Shown here piece after piece: positions 15,317 to 24,416 of a DNA stretch of 37,633 nucleotides. This DNA comes from an uncultured Rhodospirillales bacterium. Its GTDB lineage: Bacteria > Pseudomonadota > Alphaproteobacteria > ATCC43930 > CGMCC-115725. The notes beneath the pieces are model-generated. The model made no database searches, was not told where the DNA came from, and was given only the letters and a program-made list of their open reading frames with translations. The position numbers and the translations under genes were made by a program. Each line of letters opens with the position of its first letter. The stretch's first letter is position 1. Where the stretch lies: assembly GCA_903923205.1 (NCBI GenBank), contig CAIXXC010000016.1, positions 1 to 37,633 on the forward strand. Direction: 5' to 3'.

Positions 15317-16348
15317 TCAGTACCCGCGCTGAAGGCAGAAGGCGACAACATCGAGGAGGGCGCGCCGCGCCGGAGAGTCGGGAAAAATACGGATCGACGC
15401 CTCGGCTCGATCGGTGAATTCGCGGGCGCGCTCGAACGTCTGCTCTAGCGTGCGATGGCGTCGCAACAGCATGATCGCATGTTCCAGATCAGCATCGGTC
15501 TGGTCCTGCTCTTCCATCGTGCGGTGCCAGAAGGCCCGCTCCTCGGCGTCGGCCTTGCCGATCGCGAGCACGATGGGCAGCGTCATCTTGCCGTCGCGGA
15601 AGTCATCGCCGACAGCCTTGCCGAGTTCCGCTTCGCGGGCGGAAAAGTCGAGCATGTCGTCGATCAATTGGAAGGCCATGCCGAGATTGTGGCCGTATTG
15701 CTCGACCGCGTCGATCTCAGCGGGTGAGCGCCCGGCGACGACCGCGCCGATCTTTGTCGCAGCCGAAAACAGCGCCGCAGTCTTGGACGCGATGACCTGC
15801 AGATAGGCTTCTTCCGTCGTCGCGATATCGTTGGCCGTCATCAACTGCAGCACCTCGCCCTCGGCAATGGTGGCGGAAGCATCGGCCAGGATCTTCATCA
15901 CCGGCAGGGAGCCTTCGAGGATCATCATCTGGAAGGCGCGGCTGAACAGGAAATCACCCACCAGCACGGAGGGCTTGTTGCCCCAGACCGCATTCGCGGT
16001 GGCAAGGCCGCGACGAAGATCACTCGAATCGACGACGTCATCATGCAGCAGGGTCGCCGTATGCATGAACTCGATGGCGGCGGCGAGCGGGTAGTGACGA
16101 TCGCCCTCGTAGCCGCAGAGCTTTGCCGCCGCGAGCGTGAGAATGGGCCGCAGGCGCTTGCCGCCGGCCGCGATGATGTGTCCGGCCAGTTGCGGGATCA
16201 ACGCGACCGGGCTCTGCATGTGATCCAGAATCAGCGCGTTGACGCGCTCAAGGTCAAGCGCCACCAGTTCCTGGATCGCGCTCAGGTCACCGACGGGTGC
16301 CCGCGCGCCCGACGCTCCATCGTCCAAACCCGGCAGTGAAACCGCCAA
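15317..16348 (-). CDS. ispB: Polyprenyl diphosphate synthase (octaprenyl/longer chain)
   Basis: This 343-residue trans-prenyltransferase makes the long isoprenoid diphosphate for the ubiquinone side chain by head-to-tail addition of isopentenyl diphosphate. The first aspartate-rich motif is DDVVD (103-107) in LLHDDVVDSSDLRRG, and the second is DDMLD (230-234) in GMAFQLIDDMLDF. The substrate-binding GGKRLRP is at about 62-68. A small Ala98 five residues before the first motif fits a long-chain product. The chain length cannot be stated from sequence. It is divergent from the methyltransferase gene across a 208-bp intergenic space, and tRNA-Pro follows it. Confidence 0.93.
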   Translation of the reverse strand: MAVSLPGLDDGASGARAPVGDLSAIQELVALDLERVNALILDHMQSPVALIPQLAGHIIAAGGKRLRPILTLAAAKLCGYEGDRHYPLAAAIEFMHTATLLHDDVVDSSDLRRGLATANAVWGNKPSVLVGDFLFSRAFQMMILEGSLPVMKILADASATIAEGEVLQLMTANDIATTEEAYLQVIASKTAALFSAATKIGAVVAGRSPAEIDAVEQYGHNLGMAFQLIDDMLDFSAREAELGKAVGDDFRDGKMTLPIVLAIGKADAEERAFWHRTMEEQDQTDADLEHAIMLLRRHRTLEQTFERAREFTDRAEASIRIFPDSPARRALLDVVAFCLQRGY

Positions 16349-16556
16349 TTCCTGTTACTCCCTCGCGGTGATACCCTGCCGTAGCGCGGCTTTTCCTGTT
16401 CGTCAAACGCTACATGACACGTCTCTCTCGTCACAATAGGGTCAGTACAGCAAGGGTCAAGCAACCTCGGCGGCGGGATCGGGCGTTTCGCCCTGCAATT
16501 TTCCCCCGCAACGCGATACTATGCCGCCAACGCATGACCATTGAACAAGGATCGGC

Positions 16557-17336
16557 ATGACCGGGGTTGTGGTGAATTTGAACGCAGTTCCTCTGGCACC
16601 CGGCCTGACCGAAGATCGGCTGCTGGGTGGTCGTGTTGTTCTGCGGCAACCTGTCGACGGCCTGCGCGCGGCGATCGATCCGGTCCTGCTGGCCGCAGCC
16701 GTAGCAGCGCAGCCCGGGGAGGCGGTGCTGGAGATCGGCACGGGCACCGGTGCCGCGGCGATGTGTCTCGCCACCCGATGCCCCGGCGTTCGGGTGACTG
16801 GCATCGATATCCAGCGCGATCTGATCCGGCTGCTCGGTGACAACGCCACCCTTAACCGCCTCAACGACCAGGTTGAGGGGATGGTCGGCGATATCCGCAA
16901 TCCACCGCCGCGCCTCAGCCCCGGCAGCTACGATCACATCATGGCCAATCCGCCTTACCTTGAGGCCGGGGCCGGTTCGCTGCCTCCCAATCCGGGCAAG
17001 GCCCAGGCGGTCAGCGAAGGGGCGACGGATTTGCGCACTTGGGTGCGGTTCGGCCTCGCCATGGTGCGCAATCGCGGCTCAATCACCTTTATACACCGCG
17101 CCGACCGGCTCGATGCACTGCTGGCGGAATTGACCGGAAAGGCTGGAGAAATCACGATTTTCCCGCTCTGGCCCGGTGACGGCAAACCGGCCAAGCGGGT
17201 GATCGTGCGGGCAAGGCGCGGCATCCAGACGCCCACACGGCTCCTGTCCGGTATGATCCTGCACCTGCCCGATGGCCGCTTCACCACGACGGCAGACGCG
17301 ATCCTGCGCGACGCCGCCCCGCTGGAGCTGATCTGA
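16557..17336 (+). CDS. tRNA1(Val) (adenine-N6)-methyltransferase-like protein
   Basis: This 259-residue SAM-dependent methyltransferase is of the COG4123 (TrmN6/YfiC) type. The SAM-binding motif LEIGTGTGA is at 58-66, an acidic second strand GIDIQ at 82-86, and the catalytic NPPY at 131-134, a motif used by adenine-N6 or glutamine methyltransferases. E. coli YfiC methylates A37 of tRNA-Val, but family members with other substrates exist, so the target is provisional. Its stop codon overlaps the start of the next gene by one base (TGATG), implying translational coupling. Confidence 0.87.
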   Translation: MTGVVVNLNAVPLAPGLTEDRLLGGRVVLRQPVDGLRAAIDPVLLAAAVAAQPGEAVLEIGTGTGAAAMCLATRCPGVRVTGIDIQRDLIRLLGDNATLNRLNDQVEGMVGDIRNPPPRLSPGSYDHIMANPPYLEAGAGSLPPNPGKAQAVSEGATDLRTWVRFGLAMVRNRGSITFIHRADRLDALLAELTGKAGEITIFPLWPGDGKPAKRVIVRARRGIQTPTRLLSGMILHLPDGRFTTTADAILRDAAPLELI

Positions 17337-17578
17337 TGGGATGGTCACTCTGGAAACTCCTCATCCTCGCTGCAGTCGTCTATTACGTCTGGAACTGGTT
17401 TCGTCGGCAGCAGCTTCAATCCGGCAGACCGGCAGCGCCCTCAGACGCAGGCAACGCCGCACCGGCGAGTGGGCGTCGTCCCAAGGCTGTTGACCTCGTC
17501 AAATGCCCGAAATGCGACTCCTACGTCACTCAGGGCAGCGGTCACGGCTGCAACAGGCCAGATTGCCCAACCCTGTAG
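17336..17578 (+). CDS. Small membrane protein with zinc-ribbon-like tail
   Basis: This 80-residue protein has one N-terminal membrane segment (about residues 3-22, WSLWKLLILAAVVYYVWNWF), a Pro/Ala-rich linker, and a C-terminal cysteine cluster CPKC (58-61) with two more Cys in CNRPDC, suggesting a zinc ribbon. It begins on the stop codon of the methyltransferase gene. Similar small proteins are known in alphaproteobacteria without a function. It was kept because of the coupling and the clear domain order. Confidence 0.75.
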   Translation: MGWSLWKLLILAAVVYYVWNWFRRQQLQSGRPAAPSDAGNAAPASGRRPKAVDLVKCPKCDSYVTQGSGHGCNRPDCPTL

Positions 17579-17669
17579 CGCCAATGTTGCCTTGATTATA
17601 TGCGCTGCGGAATCTAGGTTTCGCGGCCCCGGTTACCCGGGGGCTGATGCCGTATTAAGGGATTGAAGA

Positions 17670-18563
17670 TTGACGATCATGGCGCCGCCCAGCCTCTCCG
17701 CGACTAGTTTCCAGGCGCTGATCCTGCGCCTTCAGAGCTTCTGGGCAAACCAGGGCTGCGTCATCCTGCAGCCCTATGATGTCGAGGTCGGTGCCGGTAC
17801 GTTCCACCCGGCCACCACCCTGCGCGCCCTGGGCCCGCAGCCCTGGCGCGCAGCCTATGTTCAGCCCTCGCGGCGGCCGACCGACGGGCGCTATGGCGAG
17901 AACCCGAACCGCTTGCAGCATTATTACCAGTTCCAGGTCATCCTGAAGCCGTCGCCCGCCAATTCGCAGCAGCTCTACCTCGACAGTCTGGCGGCGCTGG
18001 GCATCGATGTGTCGCTGCATGATATCCGCTTCGTCGAGGATGATTGGGAAAGCCCGACGCTCGGCGCATGGGGCCTGGGCTGGGAAGTCTGGCTCGACGG
18101 GATGGAGGTCAGCCAGTTCACGTATTTCCAGCAGGTCGGCGGCATCGAGTGTGATCCGGTGTCGACCGAGTTGACCTATGGGCTGGAGCGTCTGGCCACC
18201 TACATTCAGGGCGTCGATTCGGTCTATGACCTTGATTACAACGGTGGCTCGGGCGATACCAAAGTGACCTATCGCGATGTCTTCCTGCGCGCCGAGAAGG
18301 AATTTTCCGCCTATAATTTCGAGCGCGCCAATACGGCCAAGCTGTTCGAGCATTTCCGTGACGCGGAGCTTGAAAGCCAGGCGCTGGTAGAAGCGGGGTT
18401 GGCCCTGCCCGCCTATGACCAGACCCTGAAGGCCAGTCATCTGTTCAATCTGCTCGACGCCCGCGGCGTCATCAGCGTGACCGAGCGGGCAAGCTATATC
18501 GGCCGTGTCCGCACACTCGCCAAGGCGTGCTGCGAAACCTGGCTTTCCGGGATCGGGAGCTGA
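17670..18563 (+). CDS. glyQ: Glycine--tRNA ligase alpha subunit
   Basis: This is the alpha subunit of the heterotetrameric bacterial glycyl-tRNA synthetase, about 297 residues, the usual length. Recognisable stretches are [40 protein letters not shown], and the motif region FTYFQQVGG to LTYGLERLA. The start is uncertain. TTG at 17670 has AAGGG 8 bases upstream, while ATG at 17679, three codons on, lacks a good site; TTG is preferred here on that basis. It is followed closely by glyS (4 bp), so the subunits are co-expressed. Confidence 0.95.
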   Translation: MTIMAPPSLSATSFQALILRLQSFWANQGCVILQPYDVEVGAGTFHPATTLRALGPQPWRAAYVQPSRRPTDGRYGENPNRLQHYYQFQVILKPSPANSQQLYLDSLAALGIDVSLHDIRFVEDDWESPTLGAWGLGWEVWLDGMEVSQFTYFQQVGGIECDPVSTELTYGLERLATYIQGVDSVYDLDYNGGSGDTKVTYRDVFLRAEKEFSAYNFERANTAKLFEHFRDAELESQALVEAGLALPAYDQTLKASHLFNLLDARGVISVTERASYIGRVRTLAKACCETWLSGIGS

Positions 18564-18567
18564 GACC

Positions 18568-20700
18568 ATGCCCGAATTCCTGATCGAACTCTTCTCGGAA
18601 GAAATCCCCGCCCGCATGCAGGCCCGCGCCGCCGAGGAATTGCGCGCCCGTCTCCTTGATCTCGCCAAAGACAGCGGTGCCGGCATCCCTGCTGACGCCA
18701 TCCGCTGCTTCGCCACGCCTCGGCGCATCACTGGCGTGATCGACGATCTGCCCGCGGAGCAGGCGGCCAAATCGACCGAGCGCAAGGGTCCTCGTGTCGG
18801 CGCCCCAGAACAGGCGATACAGGGTTTCCTTGCCTCGACCGGCCTTGCCGGCCTTGATGCCTGCGTGATACGCGCTGTCGGCAATGCCGAATTCTATTTC
18901 GCGATACAACACGTGCCCGGTCGCGCCACGATCGAGGTCTTGCGAGAGAAGCTGCCGGAGCTGATCCGCAGCTTCCCCTGGCCGAAATCGATGCGCTGGG
19001 GCCATGGCACCGCGCGCTGGGTCCGCCCGCTCCATCGCATTGTCGCGGTATTCGGCGGGACCCCGATCGGCGGCGAGATCGGCTTTGGGTCTTCCGACCC
19101 GAGCCGGCCGGAAATCACCATCCCTTTCTCGAACGTGACCGAGGGCCATCGCTTCCTGGCACCGGAGCCGATCATCGTTGAGGATTTCGCGGGATATCGC
19201 GCAAGCTTGCTGGCGGCCAAGGTCGTCATCGATCCCGCCGAGCGGAGAGCGAAGATTATAGCCGACGCCGCAGCCCTCACAGCCCCGCTGGGCCTCCAGC
19301 TAAAGAGCGATCCCGGCCTGCTGGATGAGGTCGCCGGACTGATCGAATGGCCGGTCATCCGCATCGGCAGGATCAAGCCTGAATTCATGAACCTCCCGCC
19401 CGAGGTTCTGACGACGTCGATGCGCACGCACCAGAAATACTTCGCTTGTGAGAACTCGGGCGTTGGCAGCCTTGCGCCCTATTTCATCGTCGTCGGCAAT
19501 AACGAGACCCGCGACGGCGGCGCACAGATGATCGCGGGCAACGAAAAAGTACTGCGCGCGCGTCTGTCGGACGCCCAATTCTTCTGGGATCAGGATCGTC
19601 AGGCCAGTCTGGAAAGCCGCGTCGGCAAGCTGGTTGAGCGGATTTTCCACGCGCGGCTCGGCACCGTTCGCGACAAGGTGCAGCGCATGTCCGCGCTGAC
19701 GCCTGCCCTCTGCAGATATGTCCCCGGCGCTGACGTCGCGCTGGCAGAGCGTGCCGTGCTGCTGGCCAAGGCGGACCTCTCCAGCGCCATGGTCGGCGAG
19801 TTTCCGGAATTGCAGGGGGTCATGGGCCGCTACCTCGCCCGTCACGGCGGCGAGCCGGACGCGGTTGCCGAGGCGATCGCCCGCCATTACGCTCCTGTTG
19901 GCCTTGCCGACGATGTCCCGACCGAGGCCACCGCGATCGTCGCCGCGCTGGCCGACAAGATCGATACCCTGGCGGGGTTCTTCGCGATTGCCGAAAAGCC
20001 GACCGGCTCCAAGGACCCCTATGCCCTGCGCCGGGCGGCACTCGGCATTATCCGGACCATCCTGGAAAACGGCTTGCGCCTACCGCTGCGCAGTGTCTTC
20101 GCCGAGGCTCTTGCCGTGTTAGGGCCGCAGCTCGCGGACCAGAAAATCACGACGGCGACGGGTGAGATCCTCGACGAACTGATGGAGTTCTTCGCCGATC
20201 GCCTGAAAGTGGCGTTGCGCGAACAGGGTATCCGCCACGATCTGATCAGTGCCGTCTTCGCGCTCGGCGGCGAGGATGATCTTGTCCGCCTCGTCGATCG
20301 CACCCGCGCGCTGCAGGGCTTCGTCGCCAGCGAAGACGGGGCCAACCTGCTGACCGCCTATCGTCGCGCCTTCAAGATCGTCCAAATCGAAGAGAAAAAA
20401 GACGGCGCAGCCTATACCGTCACGCCGCCGGACGTGACCGCTCTTGAGCTGCCTCAGGAACGGGCTTTGGCTGATTGCCTCGCCAGGATCACGCCGGAAA
20501 GCGCTGGTCTCTTGGCGGCAGAAGACTTCACCGCGGCGATGGCATCGCTGGCACAATTGCGCCAACCCGTTGACGATTTCTTTGAGCATGTAACGGTAAA
20601 TGCCGAGCAACCGGCGCTGCGCGTCAATCGTCTGCGGATACTGGGGCAGATATGGCTGACACTGAACCGGGTCGCGGATTTCTCCAGGATCGAAGGATAA
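18568..20700 (+). CDS. glyS: Glycine--tRNA ligase beta subunit
   Basis: This is the beta subunit of glycyl-tRNA synthetase, about 710 residues, matching the usual size. It opens with the family-typical MPEFLIELFSEEIPARMQ, continues through KSMRWG and EFMNLPPEVLTTSMRTHQKYF, then the HD-like and anticodon-binding regions (SKDPYALRRAALGI; LRILGQIWLTLNRVADFSRI). It starts 4 bp after glyQ. An open extension to 18505 overlaps glyQ and is rejected. It ends 7 bp before ppdK. Confidence 0.97.
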   Translation: MPEFLIELFSEEIPARMQARAAEELRARLLDLAKDSGAGIPADAIRCFATPRRITGVIDDLPAEQAAKSTERKGPRVGAPEQAIQGFLASTGLAGLDACVIRAVGNAEFYFAIQHVPGRATIEVLREKLPELIRSFPWPKSMRWGHGTARWVRPLHRIVAVFGGTPIGGEIGFGSSDPSRPEITIPFSNVTEGHRFLAPEPIIVEDFAGYRASLLAAKVVIDPAERRAKIIADAAALTAPLGLQLKSDPGLLDEVAGLIEWPVIRIGRIKPEFMNLPPEVLTTSMRTHQKYFACENSGVGSLAPYFIVVGNNETRDGGAQMIAGNEKVLRARLSDAQFFWDQDRQASLESRVGKLVERIFHARLGTVRDKVQRMSALTPALCRYVPGADVALAERAVLLAKADLSSAMVGEFPELQGVMGRYLARHGGEPDAVAEAIARHYAPVGLADDVPTEATAIVAALADKIDTLAGFFAIAEKPTGSKDPYALRRAALGIIRTILENGLRLPLRSVFAEALAVLGPQLADQKITTATGEILDELMEFFADRLKVALREQGIRHDLISAVFALGGEDDLVRLVDRTRALQGFVASEDGANLLTAYRRAFKIVQIEEKKDGAAYTVTPPDVTALELPQERALADCLARITPESAGLLAAEDFTAAMASLAQLRQPVDDFFEHVTVNAEQPALRVNRLRILGQIWLTLNRVADFSRIEG

Positions 20701-20707
20701 GAAGATC

Positions 20708-23392
20708 ATGACGAAATGGGTCTATACCTTTGGAGATGGGTCCGCCGAGGGCAGAGCCGAGATGCGCAACCTCCTGGGCGGCAAGGGCGCCAATCTCGCC
20801 GAGATGAGCAATCTCGGCCTTCCCGTGCCGCCGGGTCTGACGATCACAACCGAGGTCTGTACCTATTTCTATGCCAATGGCGAAACCTATCCGCCCGAGT
20901 TGGTAAGCCAGGTCGAGGCCGCGCTTGCCCATATTGAGACGCTGATCGGTGCCAGGTTCGGCGATGCCGAAAACCCGCTGCTCGTCTCCGTGCGATCCGG
21001 TGCGCGGGCGTCGATGCCGGGCATGATGGATACCGTTCTGAACCTCGGCCTTAACGACGAGACCACCGAGGGGCTGGCAAGACGCAGCGGTGATGCGCGC
21101 TTTGCCTATGATTCCTATCGCCGCTTCATCCAGATGTACGGTCAGGTCGTGCTCGACGTTGAGCATCACTATTTTGAGGAAATCCTCGAAGACCACAAGC
21201 TCGAGATCGACGCCCATCTGGACACCGAATTGACCGTCGATGACTGGAAGACGGTGATCGCGGGGTACAAGGAAGTGGTGCTTGAGCATCTCGGCCGTCC
21301 CTTCCCCTCCGACCCCAAGGAACAGCTCTGGGGTGCGATCGGCGCGGTATTCGGCAGTTGGATGAACCAGCGCGCCATCACCTATCGTCGCCTGCACGAA
21401 ATCCCTGCCGAATGGGGCACTGCCGTCAACGTCCAGGCCATGGTGTTCGGAAATATGGGCGATGACTGCGCGACCGGCGTCGCCTTTACCCGCAACCCCT
21501 CAACCGGTGCCAACGAGTTCTACGGCGAATATCTCGTCAACGCCCAGGGCGAGGATGTCGTCGCCGGCATCCGGACGCCGCAGACCATCACGATTGCCGC
21601 CAAGGCCGCGAGCGGGACAACGCTTCCGGCGATGGAAGAGGTCATGCCGGATGTCTTCGCCGAGTTGGACCGCGTCCGCCACCTGCTCGAAGCGCATTAT
21701 CGCGACATGCAGGACATCGAGTTCACCGTCCAGCAGCGCAAACTCTGGATGCTGCAGACGCGCAACGGCAAACGCACCGCACCGGCGGCGCTGAAGATCG
21801 CCGTCGACCTCGCCAATGAAGGCGTCATCGACGAGATCGAGGCGGTCCGCCGTATCGATCCATCCTCGCTTGACCAACTCCTGCATCCCACACTGGACCC
21901 CAAGGCCGCCAAGCAGGTCCTGGCCCGTGGTCTCCCGGCCTCGCCGGGTGCAGCCTCAGGCCGTGTCGTGTTCTCGGCCGAGGATGCCGAGGCGCTGGCG
22001 CAGAAAGGGCAGAGCGTCATTCTCGTCCGCATCGAAACCAGCCCAGAGGATATCCACGGCATGCACGCCGCCAAGGGCATCCTGACGACGCGTGGCGGCA
22101 TGACCAGCCACGCCGCCGTGGTCGCCCGCGGCATGGGCCGCGCCTGTGTCGCGGGTACCGGCGATATCCGGGTCGACTACAAGGCCCAGAGCTTCAGCGT
22201 CATGGGCACAACGGTAAAGGCCGGGGATATCATTACCATCAACGGCTCAACGGGGGAGGTTATCCTCGGTGCCGTCTCGACGATCCAGCCCGATCTGTCG
22301 GGCGATTTCGCGGCGCTGATGGTTTGGGCCGACAAGGTCCGCAAGCTGAAAGTCCGCGCCAATGCCGAGACCCCGCTTGATGCGGCGACCGCACGGCGCT
22401 TTGGTGCCGAAGGCATCGGCCTGTGCCGGACCGAGCATATGTTCTTTGACGCCGATCGCATCATCGCCGTGCGCGAAATGATCCTGGCCGAGGATATTAC
22501 CGGTCGCCGGGCCGCGCTTGCCAAGCTGTTGCCGATGCAGCGCAGCGATTTCGTCGAACTGTTCCAGATCATGCAGGGCTTGCCGGTGACGATCCGCCTG
22601 CTCGACCCGCCCCTGCACGAATTCCTGCCGAAGTCGCAGCAGGAATTTGAGGAGGTCGCCAAGGCCACGGGCAAGGAGCTGTCCTATGTTCGCTATCGTG
22701 CGGCGGCGTTGCATGAATCCAACCCCATGCTGGGCCATCGCGGTTGCCGCCTCGGCATCACCTACCCCGAAATCTACGAGATGCAGGCCCGTGCGATCTT
22801 CGAGGCAATGGTCGAAATCCGTAAATCCGGCGGTGAGCCGATCATCGCCGAGATCATGATTCCGCTGGTCGCCTGGAAGAAGGAACTCGACGTTCTCAAG
22901 GCGCTGATCGATCAAGTGGCGGGCGAAGTCTCAGCCACCGCCGGGGTGCCGCTCGACTATCTGGTCGGCACCATGATCGAACTGCCGCGCGCCGCCATCA
23001 CCGCCGACAAGATCGCTGAGAGCGCCGAATTCTTCAGCTTCGGCACCAATGACCTGACCCAGACGACCTTCGGCCTGTCGCGCGACGACGCTGGCGCGTT
23101 CCTGACCGCCTACCAGCGTCAGGGGATCATCGAGCGGGACCCGTTTGTCTCGATCGACATCGAGGGTGTCGGCACCTTGGTAAAGATGGCCGCAGAAAAA
23201 GGGCGTCGGACACGGCCCGATATCAAGCTCGGCATCTGTGGCGAACATGGTGGCGATCCGGCCTCGATCCATTTCTGTGCCGAGACCGGCCTCGATTATG
23301 TCTCGTGTTCGCCCTATCGCGTGCCGATCGCCCGCCTGGCCGCAGCTCATGCCGCGCTGAACCAGAGCGACGACCCCAGCCGCAACGCCTGA
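20708..23392 (+). CDS. ppdK: Pyruvate, phosphate dikinase
   Basis: This 894-residue enzyme interconverts pyruvate + ATP + Pi with PEP + AMP + PPi. An N-terminal nucleotide-binding domain (LLGGKGANLAEMSNLGLPVPPG) is followed by the swivelling phosphohistidine domain with GGMTSHAAVVARGMG (His468). The C-terminal TIM barrel ends with FFSFGTNDLTQTTFGLSRDD and the catalytic Cys region GICGEHGGDP. The length is standard. It lies 7 bp behind glyS with its own purine-rich AGGATAAGAAGA site. Regulation by an associated PpdK regulatory kinase is common, but no such gene is in the window. Confidence 0.97.
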   Translation: MTKWVYTFGDGSAEGRAEMRNLLGGKGANLAEMSNLGLPVPPGLTITTEVCTYFYANGETYPPELVSQVEAALAHIETLIGARFGDAENPLLVSVRSGARASMPGMMDTVLNLGLNDETTEGLARRSGDARFAYDSYRRFIQMYGQVVLDVEHHYFEEILEDHKLEIDAHLDTELTVDDWKTVIAGYKEVVLEHLGRPFPSDPKEQLWGAIGAVFGSWMNQRAITYRRLHEIPAEWGTAVNVQAMVFGNMGDDCATGVAFTRNPSTGANEFYGEYLVNAQGEDVVAGIRTPQTITIAAKAASGTTLPAMEEVMPDVFAELDRVRHLLEAHYRDMQDIEFTVQQRKLWMLQTRNGKRTAPAALKIAVDLANEGVIDEIEAVRRIDPSSLDQLLHPTLDPKAAKQVLARGLPASPGAASGRVVFSAEDAEALAQKGQSVILVRIETSPEDIHGMHAAKGILTTRGGMTSHAAVVARGMGRACVAGTGDIRVDYKAQSFSVMGTTVKAGDIITINGSTGEVILGAVSTIQPDLSGDFAALMVWADKVRKLKVRANAETPLDAATARRFGAEGIGLCRTEHMFFDADRIIAVREMILAEDITGRRAALAKLLPMQRSDFVELFQIMQGLPVTIRLLDPPLHEFLPKSQQEFEEVAKATGKELSYVRYRAAALHESNPMLGHRGCRLGITYPEIYEMQARAIFEAMVEIRKSGGEPIIAEIMIPLVAWKKELDVLKALIDQVAGEVSATAGVPLDYLVGTMIELPRAAITADKIAESAEFFSFGTNDLTQTTFGLSRDDAGAFLTAYQRQGIIERDPFVSIDIEGVGTLVKMAAEKGRRTRPDIKLGICGEHGGDPASIHFCAETGLDYVSCSPYRVPIARLAAAHAALNQSDDPSRNA

Positions 23393-23442
23393 ACCACATC
23401 GAAGGCTCGGGCGAGTATGAAACCATTGATGAGGACTTCGAG

Positions 23443-24402
23443 TTGAGCGATCTCACCCCAGGCGATGGGGCCATTAGGCGCCCCGGCCTTTATGGCTCTT
23501 CGATTGAAAACACGTACGCCGGGGTTCTGTCCTTTCTGCGACGGCGCTATAGCCGTGATCTGGCGGGGGCGGATGTCGTTATTTCAGGGATCCCGCTCGA
23601 TCTCGCCACCACGTTCCGGCCCGGCGCGCGGCTCGGACCCGCGGCGATCCGATCAGCCTCGGTCCAATTGTCCGAGTTGAAGCCCTTCCCCTGGGGCTTC
23701 GACCCGTTCGACGATCTGGCTGTCATCGATTACGGCGATTGCTGGTTCGATGCCCATAACCCGTTGACCATCAAGGACAGCATCATCAACCACGCCCGGA
23801 CGATCCTTGGCAGCGGCGCGAAGATGCTCACCTTTGGCGGCGACCACTACGTGACCTATCCGCTTTTGCTGGCCCATGCCGAACGCTTTGGCCAGCCGCT
23901 GTCGCTGATTCACTTCGACGCTCATTGCGACACCTGGGCAGATGCATCAAGCGATTCCCTGAACCATGGCACGATGTTCTACAAGGCGGTCAAAGAGGGG
24001 CTGATCGACCCGGAACACTCAGTTCAGGTCGGCATCCGCACCTGGAACGACGATTTCATGGGTATCAACATCCTTGACGCGCCGACCGTCCATGCCCTCG
24101 GTGCCCAGGCGACCTTAGAGCGGATTTTGGGTATCGTCGGCAATCGCCCAAGCTACCTGACCTTCGATATCGACTGCCTCGATCCGGCCTTCGCGCCGGG
24201 CACGGGGACACCTGTTCCAGGCGGGCTGACATCGGCGCTGGCCCTTGAGATCGTCCGAGGCATGGGACCCGTCAATCTGATTGGCGCCGATGTCGTCGAA
24301 GTCTCGCCCGCCTACGATCAGAGCGACATCACGGCGCTCGCCGCCGCTCATATCGCCCTGGATCTGCTCTGCGTGATGCGGAACCAGAAACTCGGCATCT
24401 GA
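23443..24402 (+). CDS. speB: Agmatinase-like ureohydrolase
   Basis: This 319-residue enzyme of the arginase/agmatinase family hydrolyses a guanidino group to urea and an amine; agmatine to putrescine is the likely reaction. The dinuclear manganese ligands are visible: His135 in GGDHYVTYP, Asp159-x-His161-x-Asp163 in FDAHCDTW, and Asp242/Asp244 in FDIDCLDPAFAPGTGTP. The TTG start at 23443 has GAGGA with a 7-base spacer and gives the usual length. The upstream open frame overlapping ppdK has no suitable start. An ATG at 23417 is out of frame. A related guanidino substrate is possible. It may form an operon with ppdK. Confidence 0.93.
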   Translation: MSDLTPGDGAIRRPGLYGSSIENTYAGVLSFLRRRYSRDLAGADVVISGIPLDLATTFRPGARLGPAAIRSASVQLSELKPFPWGFDPFDDLAVIDYGDCWFDAHNPLTIKDSIINHARTILGSGAKMLTFGGDHYVTYPLLLAHAERFGQPLSLIHFDAHCDTWADASSDSLNHGTMFYKAVKEGLIDPEHSVQVGIRTWNDDFMGINILDAPTVHALGAQATLERILGIVGNRPSYLTFDIDCLDPAFAPGTGTPVPGGLTSALALEIVRGMGPVNLIGADVVEVSPAYDQSDITALAAAHIALDLLCVMRNQKLGI

Positions 24403-24416
24403 CCTGGACGCTAGAG

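Noticed and set aside
17655-18884. Long open frame of about 409 codons on the minus strand
   Set aside because: It lies antisense to glyQ and the start of glyS, which are certain genes; low stop frequency in GC-rich third positions explains it.
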